Positions 28,059-36,986 of a DNA stretch of 64,000 nt are shown here, piece after piece (the first letter of the stretch is position 1; every line of letters starts with the position of its first letter). Source of the DNA: Bacteroidales bacterium UBA5536. Its GTDB lineage: Bacteria; Bacteroidota; Bacteroidia; Bacteroidales; F082. Both the position numbers and the translations under genes were made by a program. A model generated the notes under the pieces. The model searched no databases, was not told where the DNA came from, and worked only from the letters and a program-made list of their open reading frames with translations. The stretch lies in assembly GCA_002426795.1 (NCBI GenBank), contig DINQ01000008.1, positions 124,001 through 188,000 on the forward strand, in the 5' to 3' direction.

Positions 28059-28649
28059 ATGAAAAAGCTCATCATTCTTACATTCTTGCTGTTTATCATC
28101 ATTTTGCCAACAGCTGTGCAAGGGCAATCTGAATCAGGTGAGGTCAGTAAAAAAGAGGCCCGAAAACTCAAACGGGAGGCCCAAAAGAAACAGGAAACGA
28201 TTGAACTTCAAAAAAGCCAACAGCTTGTTTTGGAAATGGTGCGTGATACCAATTTTGTTGTTGAAGCTCATAACGTCATGTCGCCCAATGGCTTGTCAAT
28301 TCCGGTTTCGGCCAGTACAAATTTTTTCGCTACAATGGGCCGTGATATTGTGATCCAACTTGCTTCCAATCAAAGTATGGGCGCCAATGGACTTGGCGGC
28401 GTTACGCATACGGGTATTCTGGTCGAATATCAGGTTAAAGCCGAAGGTTTGGATAAACCTATTGAGGTCTCCGGAAAAATCAGATTGAACCCTGGTACAG
28501 GCTTAATTCCTTTTGACTTAATCATACAATCAGGAAATGTTGCACAGTTTTCAGTGTCTTCATTGGGTGGAGATCGTATAATGCTAAGCGGAATTATTCA
28601 AGACGCAGCGAAATCCAAAGTTTTTATGGGGACACCCTATTTCAGATAA
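28059..28649 (+). CDS. DUF4251 family secreted protein
   Basis: From the ATG at 28059 the 196-residue product has a signal peptide (MKKLIILTFLLFIIILPTAV) ending near QGQ, a charged helix (SKKEARKLKREAQKKQE), and a beta-rich domain matching DUF4251. An in-frame upstream ATG at 28008 would bury the signal peptide and is rejected. Function unknown; likely periplasmic. Confidence 0.78.
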   Translation: MKKLIILTFLLFIIILPTAVQGQSESGEVSKKEARKLKREAQKKQETIELQKSQQLVLEMVRDTNFVVEAHNVMSPNGLSIPVSASTNFFATMGRDIVIQLASNQSMGANGLGGVTHTGILVEYQVKAEGLDKPIEVSGKIRLNPGTGLIPFDLIIQSGNVAQFSVSSLGGDRIMLSGIIQDAAKSKVFMGTPYFR

Positions 28650-28683
28650 AAAAAAGTCCTTGAATATTAGTATTCAAGGACTT
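28646..28683 (-). terminator. Terminator of tRNA-Arg
   Basis: A 13-base perfect hairpin (AAGTCCTTGAATA, loop TTAG) is followed, when read leftward, by a run of Ts. It serves the leftward tRNA-Arg gene. Confidence 0.75.
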
Positions 28684-28686
28684 ATG

Positions 28687-28760
28687 TGATCCCGGCGGGA
28701 TTCGAACCCACGACCCGCAGCTTAGAAGGCTGCTGCTCTATCCAGCTGAGCTACGAGACC
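28687..28760 (-). tRNA. tRNA-Arg (TCT)
   Basis: On the minus strand the gene begins GGTCTCGTAGCTCAGCTGG, has anticodon loop CTTCTAA giving TCT, and ends with the T arm GTGGGTTCGAATCCC and CGGGATC plus A. Cloverleaf pairing is complete. Confidence 0.95.
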
Positions 28761-28816
28761 AGCTAATGAGGGCGCAAAGATAGTAAAACTTCAGTTTTGT
28801 TAAACTTATTTACAAA

Positions 28817-28842
28817 AAAAAGACGGCTAAAAGCCGTCTTTT
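28817..28842 (-). terminator. Terminator of the RRM protein gene
   Basis: AAAAGACGGCT and its complement form a short hairpin with a T-run on the minus strand, 17 bases beyond the stop of the leftward RNA-binding protein gene. Confidence 0.85.
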
Positions 28843-28858
28843 ATCGTATCTGTATCGC

Positions 28859-29176
28859 TTAGTAACGGTTTCTGTAACCGCCACCGCCACCTTCACCACG
28901 GCGTTGGAATCCACCACCACCTTGTGGTCCTTCAGTTTTAGGACGTGCTTTCTTTACTACAATGGTACTACCATCAACTTCTGATTCGTTCAGATCATTG
29001 ATTGCAGTATAAGCTTCATTGTCATCTGGCATTTCAACAAAGCCATAACCTTTTGAGCGGTTTGTCAGTTTATCGACGATAACTTTAGCCGATGAAACTG
29101 TTCCGAATTGTTCAAACAGGGCCAATAAATCTTCACTGGTTGTTTTGAAGTTGAGTTTTGCAACAAAAATGTTCAT
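28859..29176 (-). CDS. RRM-type RNA-binding protein
   Basis: The 105-residue protein is a single RNA recognition motif with RNP2 IFVAKL near the start and RNP1 KGYGFVEM at about 48-55, followed by a Gly/Arg-rich tail (GGGGFQRRGEGGGGGYRNRY). It resembles cyanobacterial and Bacteroidota cold-inducible Rbp proteins that act as RNA chaperones. ATG 29176 fits the family start. It has its own terminator and an upstream region of over 400 bases. Confidence 0.92.
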   Translation of the reverse strand: MNIFVAKLNFKTTSEDLLALFEQFGTVSSAKVIVDKLTNRSKGYGFVEMPDDNEAYTAINDLNESEVDGSTIVVKKARPKTEGPQGGGGFQRRGEGGGGGYRNRY

Positions 29177-29598
29177 GTTAAAAAAAATATAAATGTAAAA
29201 AATATTCAACTAGTTTTGTATAGACCACTAAATATCAAGGAGTTAATTTGAAAAATAGGAGGGATGTACGCAGCTTGTTGAACGAATAAAATGAATTAAA
29301 CCTGCACAAAGGTAATTAAATTGTAACAGCACCAACAAATATTTTAAAATATTATTGTTTGGTTGGTTTGGAGACACCTTTCTTTAAAACCATTCTAAAT
29401 CAATCATCTACAGCTCATTTTTTTCAACCGTCGTAAAAGAATATCAGGATTCACGCTAGGTTTAGAAAGGGGCAATCAAGGCTCGCAGAAAAAAATATTC
29501 TTAAATTTCAGAATAAATTTGGAGATTAAGCTGGATTGACTAATTTTGCACCTCCTTATTCTGACGACAACATAAGTTTCGTTCTTTGAACAGGATTT
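29177..29598. other. Intergenic region between the RRM gene and tRNA-Ser
   Basis: About 420 AT-rich bases without a plausible reading frame. It must contain the leftward promoter of the RRM gene, possibly with a long 5' leader as in cold-shock-type genes; no specific structure was identified. Confidence 0.4.
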
Positions 29599-29690
<92 letters not shown>

Positions 29691-29694
29691 CAAT

Positions 29695-29769
29695 CGGGGC
29701 ATAGCGTAGTCCGGTTAGCGCGCCTGCTTTGGGAGCAGGAGGTCGCAGGTTCGAATCCTGCTGCCCCGA
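29695..29769 (+). tRNA. tRNA-Pro (TGG)
   Basis: Acceptor CGGGGCA pairs with TGCCCCG; anticodon stem-loop CCTGC-TTTGGGA-GCAGG gives TGG; T arm is GCAGGTTCGAATCCTGC. It lies 5 bases after tRNA-Ser, so the two are co-transcribed. Confidence 0.95.
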
Positions 29770-29770
29770 C

Positions 29771-29805
29771 AAAAAGAGTTGTGAATAGCAACTCTTTTTT
29801 TTTTG
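29771..29805 (+). terminator. Terminator of the tRNA-Ser/tRNA-Pro unit
   Basis: AGAGTTG and CAACTCT form a stem followed by a run of ten Ts. Confidence 0.88.
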
Positions 29806-29875
29806 GCCAATACCATCCTAATAACAAATAATAGTTAAATCTTGTTATACAAACATGTTGAAACGCATGTTTTTA

Positions 29876-29883
29876 TATTTTTG
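29876..29883 (+). promoter_or_regulatory. -7 promoter element of the metallophosphoesterase gene
   Basis: TATTTTTG matches TAnnTTTG and lies 10 bases before the ATG at 29894. It argues for that start rather than in-frame starts further upstream. Confidence 0.45.
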
Positions 29884-29893
29884 CCGCCTGCTT

Positions 29894-31249
29894 ATGAAAC
29901 TTAAAAGGCGTTATTTGGTTGTCTTGCTCAGCTTAGCAGTGGCAGCCGGTTTTTTCCTAACCTGGTACATTTATCCTAAAAATGCAGGAAGATATCCTTT
30001 CTTTCTGTTGTTGGTTGCTTTGGATTACTATCTCTGGACCAAGGTTAAAAACAGGGTTTTTACATACAACAAATGGTTAAAGCGATCTATTTCTTTTATA
30101 TATTGGTTACCGCTTTCGGCCCTGGTTGGCTCGATGCTATTGATGCTGATTTTGCCCCAAAATCAATGGAATCCAGGTGTTAAAATATATTTTTTCGGAT
30201 TGGTATTCTCCTTTTATGTAGCAAAAATAATCCCTGCACTCCTGCTGATCATTTACGACCTGATCTCTTCTATCAAAAAAATAATTCTCTATCTTGTTAA
30301 TCGAAAAAAAACGAAGGAAGAAGAGACAAGTGGAAGCCGTTTGTCCCGACGCAAGTTTATCGAAAACACAAGCTTTGCAGCTGGTGGAGTAATTTTGGGA
30401 AGCATGATACTTGGAATTTTCAAGTGGGCACATGATTTTAAGATTCACAGCCAGAAAATACTGATACCAAGGCTGCCAGATGAATTTAATGGATACAAAG
30501 TACTGCAGATAAGTGATATGCATTTGGGAAGCTGGGCTGATGAGACGCCACTGCTTGAGGCTGTTGAAAAAATCAACTCGTTACAGGCTGATTTGGTTGT
30601 ATTTACTGGCGATCTTGTTAATTACCGTACCGATGAAGCCTACCGTTTTAAAGAGATTTTGAGTCAGATCAAAGCACCAGACGGTGTACTGGCTATTCTG
30701 GGAAATCATGATTATGGCGATTATGTCAACTGGCCTTCAAAAGAGGCAAAACAGCGAAACCTGGAAGATCTTTATGCTTTTTATCACCAGCTGGGTTGGA
30801 AATTGCTTCGAAACGAAAATGTTCTCATTAGCAGAGAAAACGAACAGATTGCCATCATAGGCGTTGAAAACTGGAGCAAAAACAATCGTTTTCCGCGCTA
30901 TGGCAATATCATCAAGGCAAGCAAAGGCATTGGCAAAGTATCCTCGAAGATTTTACTTTCGCACGATCCAAGTCATTGGAATGCAGTTGTAACGGAAAAA
31001 CACCAGGATATCGATTTGATGTTGGCCGGACATACGCATGGTTTTCAATTTGGGATAGAGATCCCTGGAATCCGCTGGAGTCCTGCGCAATACCTCTATG
31101 AACAATGGGCAGGTTGGTATCAGCATGGCACAACTGGTCAGCAGCTCTATGTCAATCGTGGAATTGGGTCCATTGGATATCCTGGACGAATTGGCATTTT
31201 GCCAGAGATTACAGTCCTCGAACTCAGCAATCAGCTGGCAGAAGCATAA
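29894..31249 (+). CDS. Membrane-anchored metallophosphoesterase (YaeI/YkuE-like)
   Basis: The product (about 451 residues) has four N-terminal membrane spans, a cytoplasmic basic loop, a twin-arginine-like segment (SRRKFIENTSFAAGG) leading into a further span, and a calcineurin-like phosphoesterase domain. Metal motifs are in order: SDMHLG, FTGDLVN, LGNHD, SHDPSHW and GHTHGFQFG. The nearest characterised relatives hydrolyse UDP-diacylglucosamine or act as periplasmic phosphoesterases. Topology places the catalytic domain outside the inner membrane. Confidence 0.87.
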   Translation: MKLKRRYLVVLLSLAVAAGFFLTWYIYPKNAGRYPFFLLLVALDYYLWTKVKNRVFTYNKWLKRSISFIYWLPLSALVGSMLLMLILPQNQWNPGVKIYFFGLVFSFYVAKIIPALLLIIYDLISSIKKIILYLVNRKKTKEEETSGSRLSRRKFIENTSFAAGGVILGSMILGIFKWAHDFKIHSQKILIPRLPDEFNGYKVLQISDMHLGSWADETPLLEAVEKINSLQADLVVFTGDLVNYRTDEAYRFKEILSQIKAPDGVLAILGNHDYGDYVNWPSKEAKQRNLEDLYAFYHQLGWKLLRNENVLISRENEQIAIIGVENWSKNNRFPRYGNIIKASKGIGKVSSKILLSHDPSHWNAVVTEKHQDIDLMLAGHTHGFQFGIEIPGIRWSPAQYLYEQWAGWYQHGTTGQQLYVNRGIGSIGYPGRIGILPEITVLELSNQLAEA

Positions 31250-31355
31250 GCAATATTATTTTACTTTTTTTTATTGCAAAAACCCGAAGCCAATTTTGGC
31301 TAGGGCAGCGCATTGAATGCTTTTTATCAAATTCAATTTGGAAACTAGAAAGTAG

Positions 31356-31384
31356 AAAAAAAGCCCACAATTTTTTGCGGGCTT
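31356..31384 (-). terminator. Terminator of tRNA-Lys
   Basis: AAGCCC and GGGCTT with inner CAA/TTG pairing form a hairpin followed by a T-run on the minus strand, just beyond the tRNA-Lys gene. Confidence 0.7.
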
Positions 31385-31397
31385 ATCGAGTCTAATG

Positions 31398-31470
31398 TGA
31401 TCCGTCCGGGACTCGAACCCGGGACCCTCTGCTTAAAAGGCAGATGCTCTACCGGCTGAGCTAACGAATC
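31398..31470 (-). tRNA. tRNA-Lys (TTT)
   Basis: On the minus strand the gene begins GATTCGTTAGCTCAGCCGG; the anticodon loop CTTTTAA gives TTT; the T arm is CCCGGGTTCGAGTCCCGG. Acceptor pairing GATTCGT with ACGGATC is complete with one G-T pair. Confidence 0.95.
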
Positions 31471-31538
31471 ATCCGAAATGGAGGTGCAAAAGTACTAAAA
31501 AAACCTTTTTAACCAAGAGAAATCAGCTTTTTTTTCAA

Positions 31539-32150
31539 TTATTGTAGAATACCTTTTCCTTGTCTTAAAATAAGTATTTCACTATCAGTGCAATCGACAA
31601 TTGTACTTGGTTGATTTCCGCCAAAACCTGCATCAATCACAATGTCGACTTTGTCTTTATATTTCTCGTAAATGATTTCCGGGTCGGTAGTGTACTCAAT
31701 AATTTTGTCATCGTCGAGAATAGAGGTGGTTACCATAGGGTGCCCAAGTTCGTTTAAGATATATTGAATAACACTTTCATTCGGAATTCTGATACCGATG
31801 GTTTTCTTTTTGTTGTGGAAAATCTTTGGAATGTTGTTGTTCGCGGTTAAAATGAAGGTGAACGGCCCGGGCAAATTGCGGCGCATCAGTTTATAAACGT
31901 CGTTGCTGATAGGCTTGGTAAATTCCGACAACATGCTCAGATTATTAAAAATAAAGGAAAAATTTGCCTTTTCTTTTTTAATTCCTTTGATCGAGGCCAT
32001 TTTATCAAGTGCCTTACTCTGGTGAATGCTTCCTCCAAGTCCGTAAACAGTATCTGTAGGAAAAATCACCAAACCTCCATCATTCAGGCATTCTATGACG
32101 GTTTTAACTGCACGCGGATTTGGATTCTCTGGATAGATTTTCAGTAACAT
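31539..32150 (-). CDS. L-threonylcarbamoyladenylate synthase (Sua5/YrdC family)
   Basis: The 203-residue protein has the YrdC fold signatures: GGLVIFPTDTVYGLGG near the start, LMRRNLPGPFTFILTA, KKTIGIRIPNE and PMVTTSI. It makes threonylcarbamoyl-AMP from threonine, bicarbonate and ATP for the t6A modification of ANN-decoding tRNAs. It is next to the tRNA-Lys gene, whose product is a t6A substrate; this is probably chance. Confidence 0.92.
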   Translation of the reverse strand: MLLKIYPENPNPRAVKTVIECLNDGGLVIFPTDTVYGLGGSIHQSKALDKMASIKGIKKEKANFSFIFNNLSMLSEFTKPISNDVYKLMRRNLPGPFTFILTANNNIPKIFHNKKKTIGIRIPNESVIQYILNELGHPMVTTSILDDDKIIEYTTDPEIIYEKYKDKVDIVIDAGFGGNQPSTIVDCTDSEILILRQGKGILQ

Positions 32151-32454
32151 ACCTTACATATTGGTTTGCGAAGTTAGCAAAAGAAAGCTATCGGGGAGAA
32201 AAATAGGGTCAGAGGAGAAAAAAGGGAGAAATGTGGATGCTCAACAAAAAGGCAAAAAAAATGGGTAAGCTACTTATATCGCACCGCTCAACCATCTACC
32301 CTTGCTATCTTCCGATCCTGGGGGAATTCGACAGGAGCTGGTCGTATAAGACTTACCCGCTGCAAAGGTACAATGTTTTACTCATCCTGCAAGTCAACTG
32401 CTTTTTTTTTACACCATGTGAAATGATTTGTTAAGTTTGCATAGACACTTTTAT
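32151..32454. other. Intergenic region with -7 element upstream of the first DUF4199 gene
   Basis: About 300 bases without a supported gene. TAAGTTTG at 32432-32439 matches TAnnTTTG and lies 15 bases before the ATG at 32455, marking the promoter of the downstream operon. Confidence 0.45.
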
Positions 32455-33000
32455 ATGCAACAGGCAAAAGGAACATATTACAGCATTATCCAGTTCTGGG
32501 TCGTTGGCTTAATAACCGGACTCTTTACCGGCTTACTGACTTTCGTTCTTTATTTTGGTTTCAACCTGGTTGCCGACCGCTCTTTTTCTTTCCTTTTTAT
32601 ACTGATTTACCTCTTACCGGCTTTTGGTATGTACTATGCCGTCATTCGCCTGCGCAACCGTTATGGCAGGGGAGTAATCAGGTTTAAACAGGCTTACAGT
32701 CAGGCTTTACTGACAGGCTTTGTAGCCTCTGTTGTAATGGGTTTGCTTGTGTATTTCATTTATACATATATGAGTCCGCAGGGGCTCGAAAGCCGAATGT
32801 CATACCTTGAATCAGCAGTGTTAAAGGAGGGACATTATCTTGCGCAGGATATCCGCCAGCTGCGGTCGCTGATAAAAACACTGCTTTCGCCTGTATTGAT
32901 GGCATTTAGCATCTTCATTGTCAATTTCGCTTTGGCGCTGTTTTATGCCTTCATTATTGCTATCTTTGCCCGAAGAAAAGATCGCTATATCGATTTATAA
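32455..33000 (+). CDS. DUF4199 family membrane protein
   Basis: The 181-residue protein has four predicted membrane spans and a central RYGRGVIRFKQAYSQALLTG segment typical of DUF4199. ATG 32455 is used because the frame's upstream part overlaps the promoter. Function unknown. A second DUF4199 protein follows 20 bases later, and both precede a polyprenyl-type glycosyltransferase gene, an arrangement common in Bacteroidota. Confidence 0.8.
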   Translation: MQQAKGTYYSIIQFWVVGLITGLFTGLLTFVLYFGFNLVADRSFSFLFILIYLLPAFGMYYAVIRLRNRYGRGVIRFKQAYSQALLTGFVASVVMGLLVYFIYTYMSPQGLESRMSYLESAVLKEGHYLAQDIRQLRSLIKTLLSPVLMAFSIFIVNFALALFYAFIIAIFARRKDRYIDL

Positions 33001-33019
33001 TCACCAAAACCCAAAAACA

Positions 33020-33544
33020 ATGATACCATTTGAAAAACCCATTAAATTTGGATTGATTGCCGGATTGATTCTGGTAACATATTCTGTTATATTATACGCC
33101 TTTGACGTGTCAATTTTCAATCCGATATTTTCTATTCTGAACCTGTTGGTTACATTTGGCTTGATGATTTTCTTTGCTATTTTTACCATGAACAAGCTCA
33201 GAGATCAGGATTTTGACGGAAAGTTTACCTATTTGCAGGCTTTCATAGCAGGTGTCATCGTTCTGCTCATTGCATTTTACCTGAGCAACATCTTCAGTTA
33301 TCTTCTATCAGCTATTATTGATCCAGAATATATGCCGCGCAAACTGGATGAAATGGTAGCCTCGCTTGAAGGGAAAGTGCCAGAAGAAACCATTGATGAA
33401 ATCATCGAAAAGATTCAGGAAAACACTGATCCATTGAAAAATTTCGTGAAATCGCTTTGGATGTCGCCACTCATTGCCATTGGATTGGGTGCAATTTTGG
33501 CATTGTTCGTTAAAAAAGACAAAACTACCGCTACGGAAGTTTAA
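33020..33544 (+). CDS. DUF4199 family membrane protein
   Basis: The 174-residue protein has four spans and the motif DFDGKFTYLQAFIAGV, parallel to the first DUF4199 protein. ATG 33020 (MIPFEKPIKFG) is the natural start; the open frame reaches back into the previous gene without a reason to use it. The two are probably paralogous partners. Confidence 0.8.
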   Translation: MIPFEKPIKFGLIAGLILVTYSVILYAFDVSIFNPIFSILNLLVTFGLMIFFAIFTMNKLRDQDFDGKFTYLQAFIAGVIVLLIAFYLSNIFSYLLSAIIDPEYMPRKLDEMVASLEGKVPEETIDEIIEKIQENTDPLKNFVKSLWMSPLIAIGLGAILALFVKKDKTTATEV

Positions 33545-33559
33545 ACCGATCAGAGCTTT

Positions 33560-34498
33560 ATGGATGTTTCAATCGTTGTGCCGTTGTTAAACGAAGAGGA
33601 ATCGCTTCCTGAACTGGCTGCCTGGATAGATGATGTAACAACAAAAGCAAAACTCAGCTACGAAATCATCTTTGTTGACGACGGCTCGCGAGACCAGTCG
33701 TGGCAGGTTATTCAGCAACTTCAAAAGCAATATCCCGCAATCAGAGGCATCCGTTTCAGGAGAAATTATGGCAAATCAGCTGCATTGAATGAAGGATTCA
33801 AAATTGCCATAGGAGATGTAGTAATTACGATGGATGCTGATCTGCAAGACAGCCCGGATGAAATCCCATTTCTGTATGATATGATTCGGAATGGAGGACT
33901 CGACCTGGTTTCGGGCTGGAAGAAAAAGCGACATGATCCCATTTCAAAAACGGTGCCCTCTCGTTTTTTTAACTGGACAACCAGAAGAATTTCGGGGATC
34001 AAGCTACACGATTTCAATTGTGGTTTAAAGGCTTATACTAACGACCTTGTCAAAAACATCGAAGTGCATGGCGAAATGCACCGGTATATCCCGGTAATTG
34101 CGAAATGGGCCGGATTCACCCGTATCGGCGAACGAATCGTTCATCATCAGGAGCGCAAATATGGTAAAACCAAGTTCGGTTTAAGTCGTTTTATCAAAGG
34201 ATATCTCGATTTACTCTCAATTACTTTTACCTCCAAATTTGGCAAGCGTCCCATGCATCTGTTTGGCACACTCGGATCGATCATTTTCACCATCGGTTTT
34301 GCCATCGCGGGTTATCTGGCTTATGCCAAATATTTTATGGAAGGTTACAAAATGACAGAGCGCCCACTCTTTTATTTTGGTTTGTTGGCCATGATCATTG
34401 GAACTCAATTATTTATTACAGGTTTTCTGGCTGAGCTCGTTTCGTTGAATACGCGTGATAAGCAAGGCTATTCAATTGCAGAAAAACTAAACATTTAA
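33560..34498 (+). CDS. Polyprenyl-phosphate glycosyltransferase, GT2 (DPM1/GtrB-like)
   Basis: The 312-residue protein has a GT-A domain with DVSIVVPLLNEEESLPEL, the nucleotide-binding IFVDDGSRD, and the DXD-like MDADLQDSPDEIP, then two C-terminal membrane spans (about 235-255 and 270-290). Such enzymes move a hexose to undecaprenyl phosphate for later transfer to glycans. It is followed at once by an epimerase and a GT4 protein, so the three probably act in surface glycan synthesis. Confidence 0.9.
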   Translation: MDVSIVVPLLNEEESLPELAAWIDDVTTKAKLSYEIIFVDDGSRDQSWQVIQQLQKQYPAIRGIRFRRNYGKSAALNEGFKIAIGDVVITMDADLQDSPDEIPFLYDMIRNGGLDLVSGWKKKRHDPISKTVPSRFFNWTTRRISGIKLHDFNCGLKAYTNDLVKNIEVHGEMHRYIPVIAKWAGFTRIGERIVHHQERKYGKTKFGLSRFIKGYLDLLSITFTSKFGKRPMHLFGTLGSIIFTIGFAIAGYLAYAKYFMEGYKMTERPLFYFGLLAMIIGTQLFITGFLAELVSLNTRDKQGYSIAEKLNI

Positions 34499-34511
34499 CA
34501 GTATAAATTAC

Positions 34512-35561
34512 ATGAAAATTCATTTAGTGTCGGGGGGATGCGGTTTTGTTGGCCGCAACATGGTACGTCGGTTGCTGACTACAACCAAAGATGCAGTATT
34601 TATGATTGATGACCTGTCGATTGGCAGACATCCCAAAGAATGGTTGGAGAACTTTACTTCTGAAATGCGCGGTGACCTTGAAGTGATTGGTGAAGAAAAA
34701 CGCTTGTTTTTCTGGCAGGGTGACTTCCGCAACCTTTTGTTCTACATGCGTGAAAACCCAAGATATATTCAGGAAAAGTATCATATTGATTTCGAGAAAT
34801 TTACTGACGTATTTCATTTTGCTGCCATTGTGGGTGGGCGCCTGAAGATTGAAGGAGATCCTATGATGGTAGCCCTCGATCTTTCTATTGATGCAGAGTT
34901 TTTTTACTGGATTACACAACACAAACCAGCGCGAGTTTTATACCCAAGCTCAAGCGCAGCTTATCCGGTGAGCCTGCAAACCACAACAGGTGCGATTGCG
35001 TTGAGCGAAGGTGATATTGATTTTGATAAGAACCTGGGAACACCTGATATGACTTATGGTTGGTCGAAACTCACTGGAGAGTTTCTGGCACAGATTGCTG
35101 CTAAACATTACGGAGTTCCTGTCGTTTGTATCCGGCCATTTTCGGGCTATGGCGAAGACCAGGAACAATCTTATCCGGTGCCTGCTATTGCTGCCAGAGC
35201 AGCCCGTAAAGAAAATCCATTTGAAGTGTGGGGTTCAGGTAAACAAGGCCGTGATTTCGTGCATATCGACGATATCATCGACTTCATTTTTATTTTACTC
35301 GACAATGTAAAAGATGGCTCAGCCTATAATATTGGCTCTGGCCAGTTAACATCCTTTCTTGAACTAATTGACCTGTTTGCTGATATTGCCGGATACAAAC
35401 CCGCCGTAAAACCTTTGCTCGACAAGCCAGTTGGGGTTCATTCACGCTATGCCAATATGGATTTCGTTGACAATAAATTTGGTTGGAAACCCAAAATATC
35501 GCTCCGCGAAGGAATGACAAGGGTTTATGAGGCGCAATTAAAGCAATTGAATCGGCAATAA
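34512..35561 (+). CDS. NAD-dependent sugar-nucleotide epimerase/dehydratase (extended SDR)
   Basis: The 349-residue protein has the Rossmann motif GGCGFVGRNMV at the N-terminus, catalytic Ser in PSSSAAYP and the YxxxK element in MTYGWSKLTGE, with the substrate-binding part VWGSGKQGRDFVHIDD. It probably converts a nucleotide sugar for the neighbouring glycosyltransferases. The exact sugar is not decidable. Confidence 0.88.
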   Translation: MKIHLVSGGCGFVGRNMVRRLLTTTKDAVFMIDDLSIGRHPKEWLENFTSEMRGDLEVIGEEKRLFFWQGDFRNLLFYMRENPRYIQEKYHIDFEKFTDVFHFAAIVGGRLKIEGDPMMVALDLSIDAEFFYWITQHKPARVLYPSSSAAYPVSLQTTTGAIALSEGDIDFDKNLGTPDMTYGWSKLTGEFLAQIAAKHYGVPVVCIRPFSGYGEDQEQSYPVPAIAARAARKENPFEVWGSGKQGRDFVHIDDIIDFIFILLDNVKDGSAYNIGSGQLTSFLELIDLFADIAGYKPAVKPLLDKPVGVHSRYANMDFVDNKFGWKPKISLREGMTRVYEAQLKQLNRQ

Positions 35562-35652
35562 ATTGCTGGCTCCAGTGTTTTAGTAGTTGGAATTGACTGA
35601 TCAGCATCATCATTTTAGTTTTTAAATACTGCGAACATTTCGCTTGTTCAGC

Positions 35653-36942
35653 ATGGAAAAAATTACCAGAAAAATTATTTGCTTTGGACCCGGACCAAGG
35701 TTCAAAGGCGGAATAGCCAATTATAACACCTCGTTGGCAAAAGCCCTCGACCGTCAAGAAAACACCGAGGTGCATATTGTTAGCTGGACACAACAATATC
35801 CTGCCATTATCCCACGAGATTTTATCGACAGGAGTAGCAAAGCCGATCAACTTGAAGGCACAGGTATTCAGGTTCATTATTTGACCAACTACAACAACCC
35901 GATGAGCTGGCAGGCCACAGTGAAGCTTATCAGCGGATTGAAACCAGATCTGGTGATTTTTCAATGGGCAATTGCCATTCAGGGATTGCCGCTGGGATTC
36001 ATCGCATCCAGGCTGCAATCAAAAAAAATCAATGTTGTGTTTGATTTGCATTTTGTGATTCAAAAGGAGGGAAGTGCGCTCGATATGCGCTTCACGAAAT
36101 TTGGCATCAGCAAGGCCACATCTTATATTGTGCACGCCAGACAAACAGCCGATGAATTGCAGAATATTTTTCCTAAAAAAACATTTGATGTACGGAAAGA
36201 GTTTCTGAGTGAACCAGCAAAAGGCATTGCAGTATTACAGCTCTATCATCCTGTTTATGATATGTTTAAGCCCGATCCAGACTTCGAAAAAGAAACCGAA
36301 AAAGCTGTTTTGGGATTGCGTAAACATGTGTTTTTGTTTTTTGGTTTTATCCGGAAATACAAAGGATTGCATCAGGCAATTGCTGCTTTTGCAAAACTTG
36401 CAGAACAGCGTAACGATGTGAGCTTATTGGTGGTGGGAGAGTCATTTTGGCACACACTTGACAGTACAAAATGGACAACAAAATTGAAAAACGGTCTTTT
36501 TGGCGCAGCAAAGAAATTGTTCTTGAGCAAACAAGACGATGAAAAAAATTACAATCCACTTTCATTAATCGATGAATTGGGACTTAAGGATCAAGTTGTG
36601 CTTGTTAATTCATTTGTGCCCAACGAGGAGGTTCATCGTTATTTTCAGGTTAGCGACCATTTGGTATTGTTTTACCTGACTGCCACACCTTCGGGAGTTG
36701 AGTCGATAGGTTACAACTTTCAGATGCCGATGCTGGCCACTAAAGTTGGTCATTTTCCGGATACAGTGAAGGATGGATTTAATGGTTACCTTGCTGAAAA
36801 AGAAGATATAGATTCAATGGTATCGGTGATGCAAAAAGCCATTGAAATGCCTATAAATCGTGCGAATGTGGCTCAAACATCCAGACAGATGAGCTGGGAT
36901 AATTATGCCAAACAGGCAATTGGCCTGATCACAAAAAAATAG
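35653..36942 (+). CDS. Glycosyltransferase, GT4-like (GT-B fold)
   Basis: The 429-residue protein has a GT-B arrangement: N-terminal domain with CFGPGPRFKGGIANYNTSL, and C-terminal donor domain with LFFGFIRKYKGLHQAIAAF, VNSFVPNEEVHRYF and ATPSGVESIGYNFQMPMLAT. It probably adds a sugar to the glycan made with the two preceding genes. ATG 35653 is preferred to one three codons upstream. Confidence 0.87.
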   Translation: MEKITRKIICFGPGPRFKGGIANYNTSLAKALDRQENTEVHIVSWTQQYPAIIPRDFIDRSSKADQLEGTGIQVHYLTNYNNPMSWQATVKLISGLKPDLVIFQWAIAIQGLPLGFIASRLQSKKINVVFDLHFVIQKEGSALDMRFTKFGISKATSYIVHARQTADELQNIFPKKTFDVRKEFLSEPAKGIAVLQLYHPVYDMFKPDPDFEKETEKAVLGLRKHVFLFFGFIRKYKGLHQAIAAFAKLAEQRNDVSLLVVGESFWHTLDSTKWTTKLKNGLFGAAKKLFLSKQDDEKNYNPLSLIDELGLKDQVVLVNSFVPNEEVHRYFQVSDHLVLFYLTATPSGVESIGYNFQMPMLATKVGHFPDTVKDGFNGYLAEKEDIDSMVSVMQKAIEMPINRANVAQTSRQMSWDNYAKQAIGLITKK

Positions 36943-36966
36943 CTTCCAAATTCTTAGAAGCTATTT
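36938..36966. terminator. Terminator between convergent genes
   Basis: AATAGCTTC and GAAGCTATT form a 9-base stem with an A-run before and Ts after; it can serve both converging genes. Confidence 0.75.
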
Positions 36967-36986
36967 TCATACTTTTAAGTTTTACT

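Noticed and set aside
30340..30400. True Tat substrate in the metallophosphoesterase
   Set aside because: The SRRKFI segment lies after four membrane spans rather than at the N-terminus, so it is probably inherited from a Tat-exported relative and not a functional Tat signal here.
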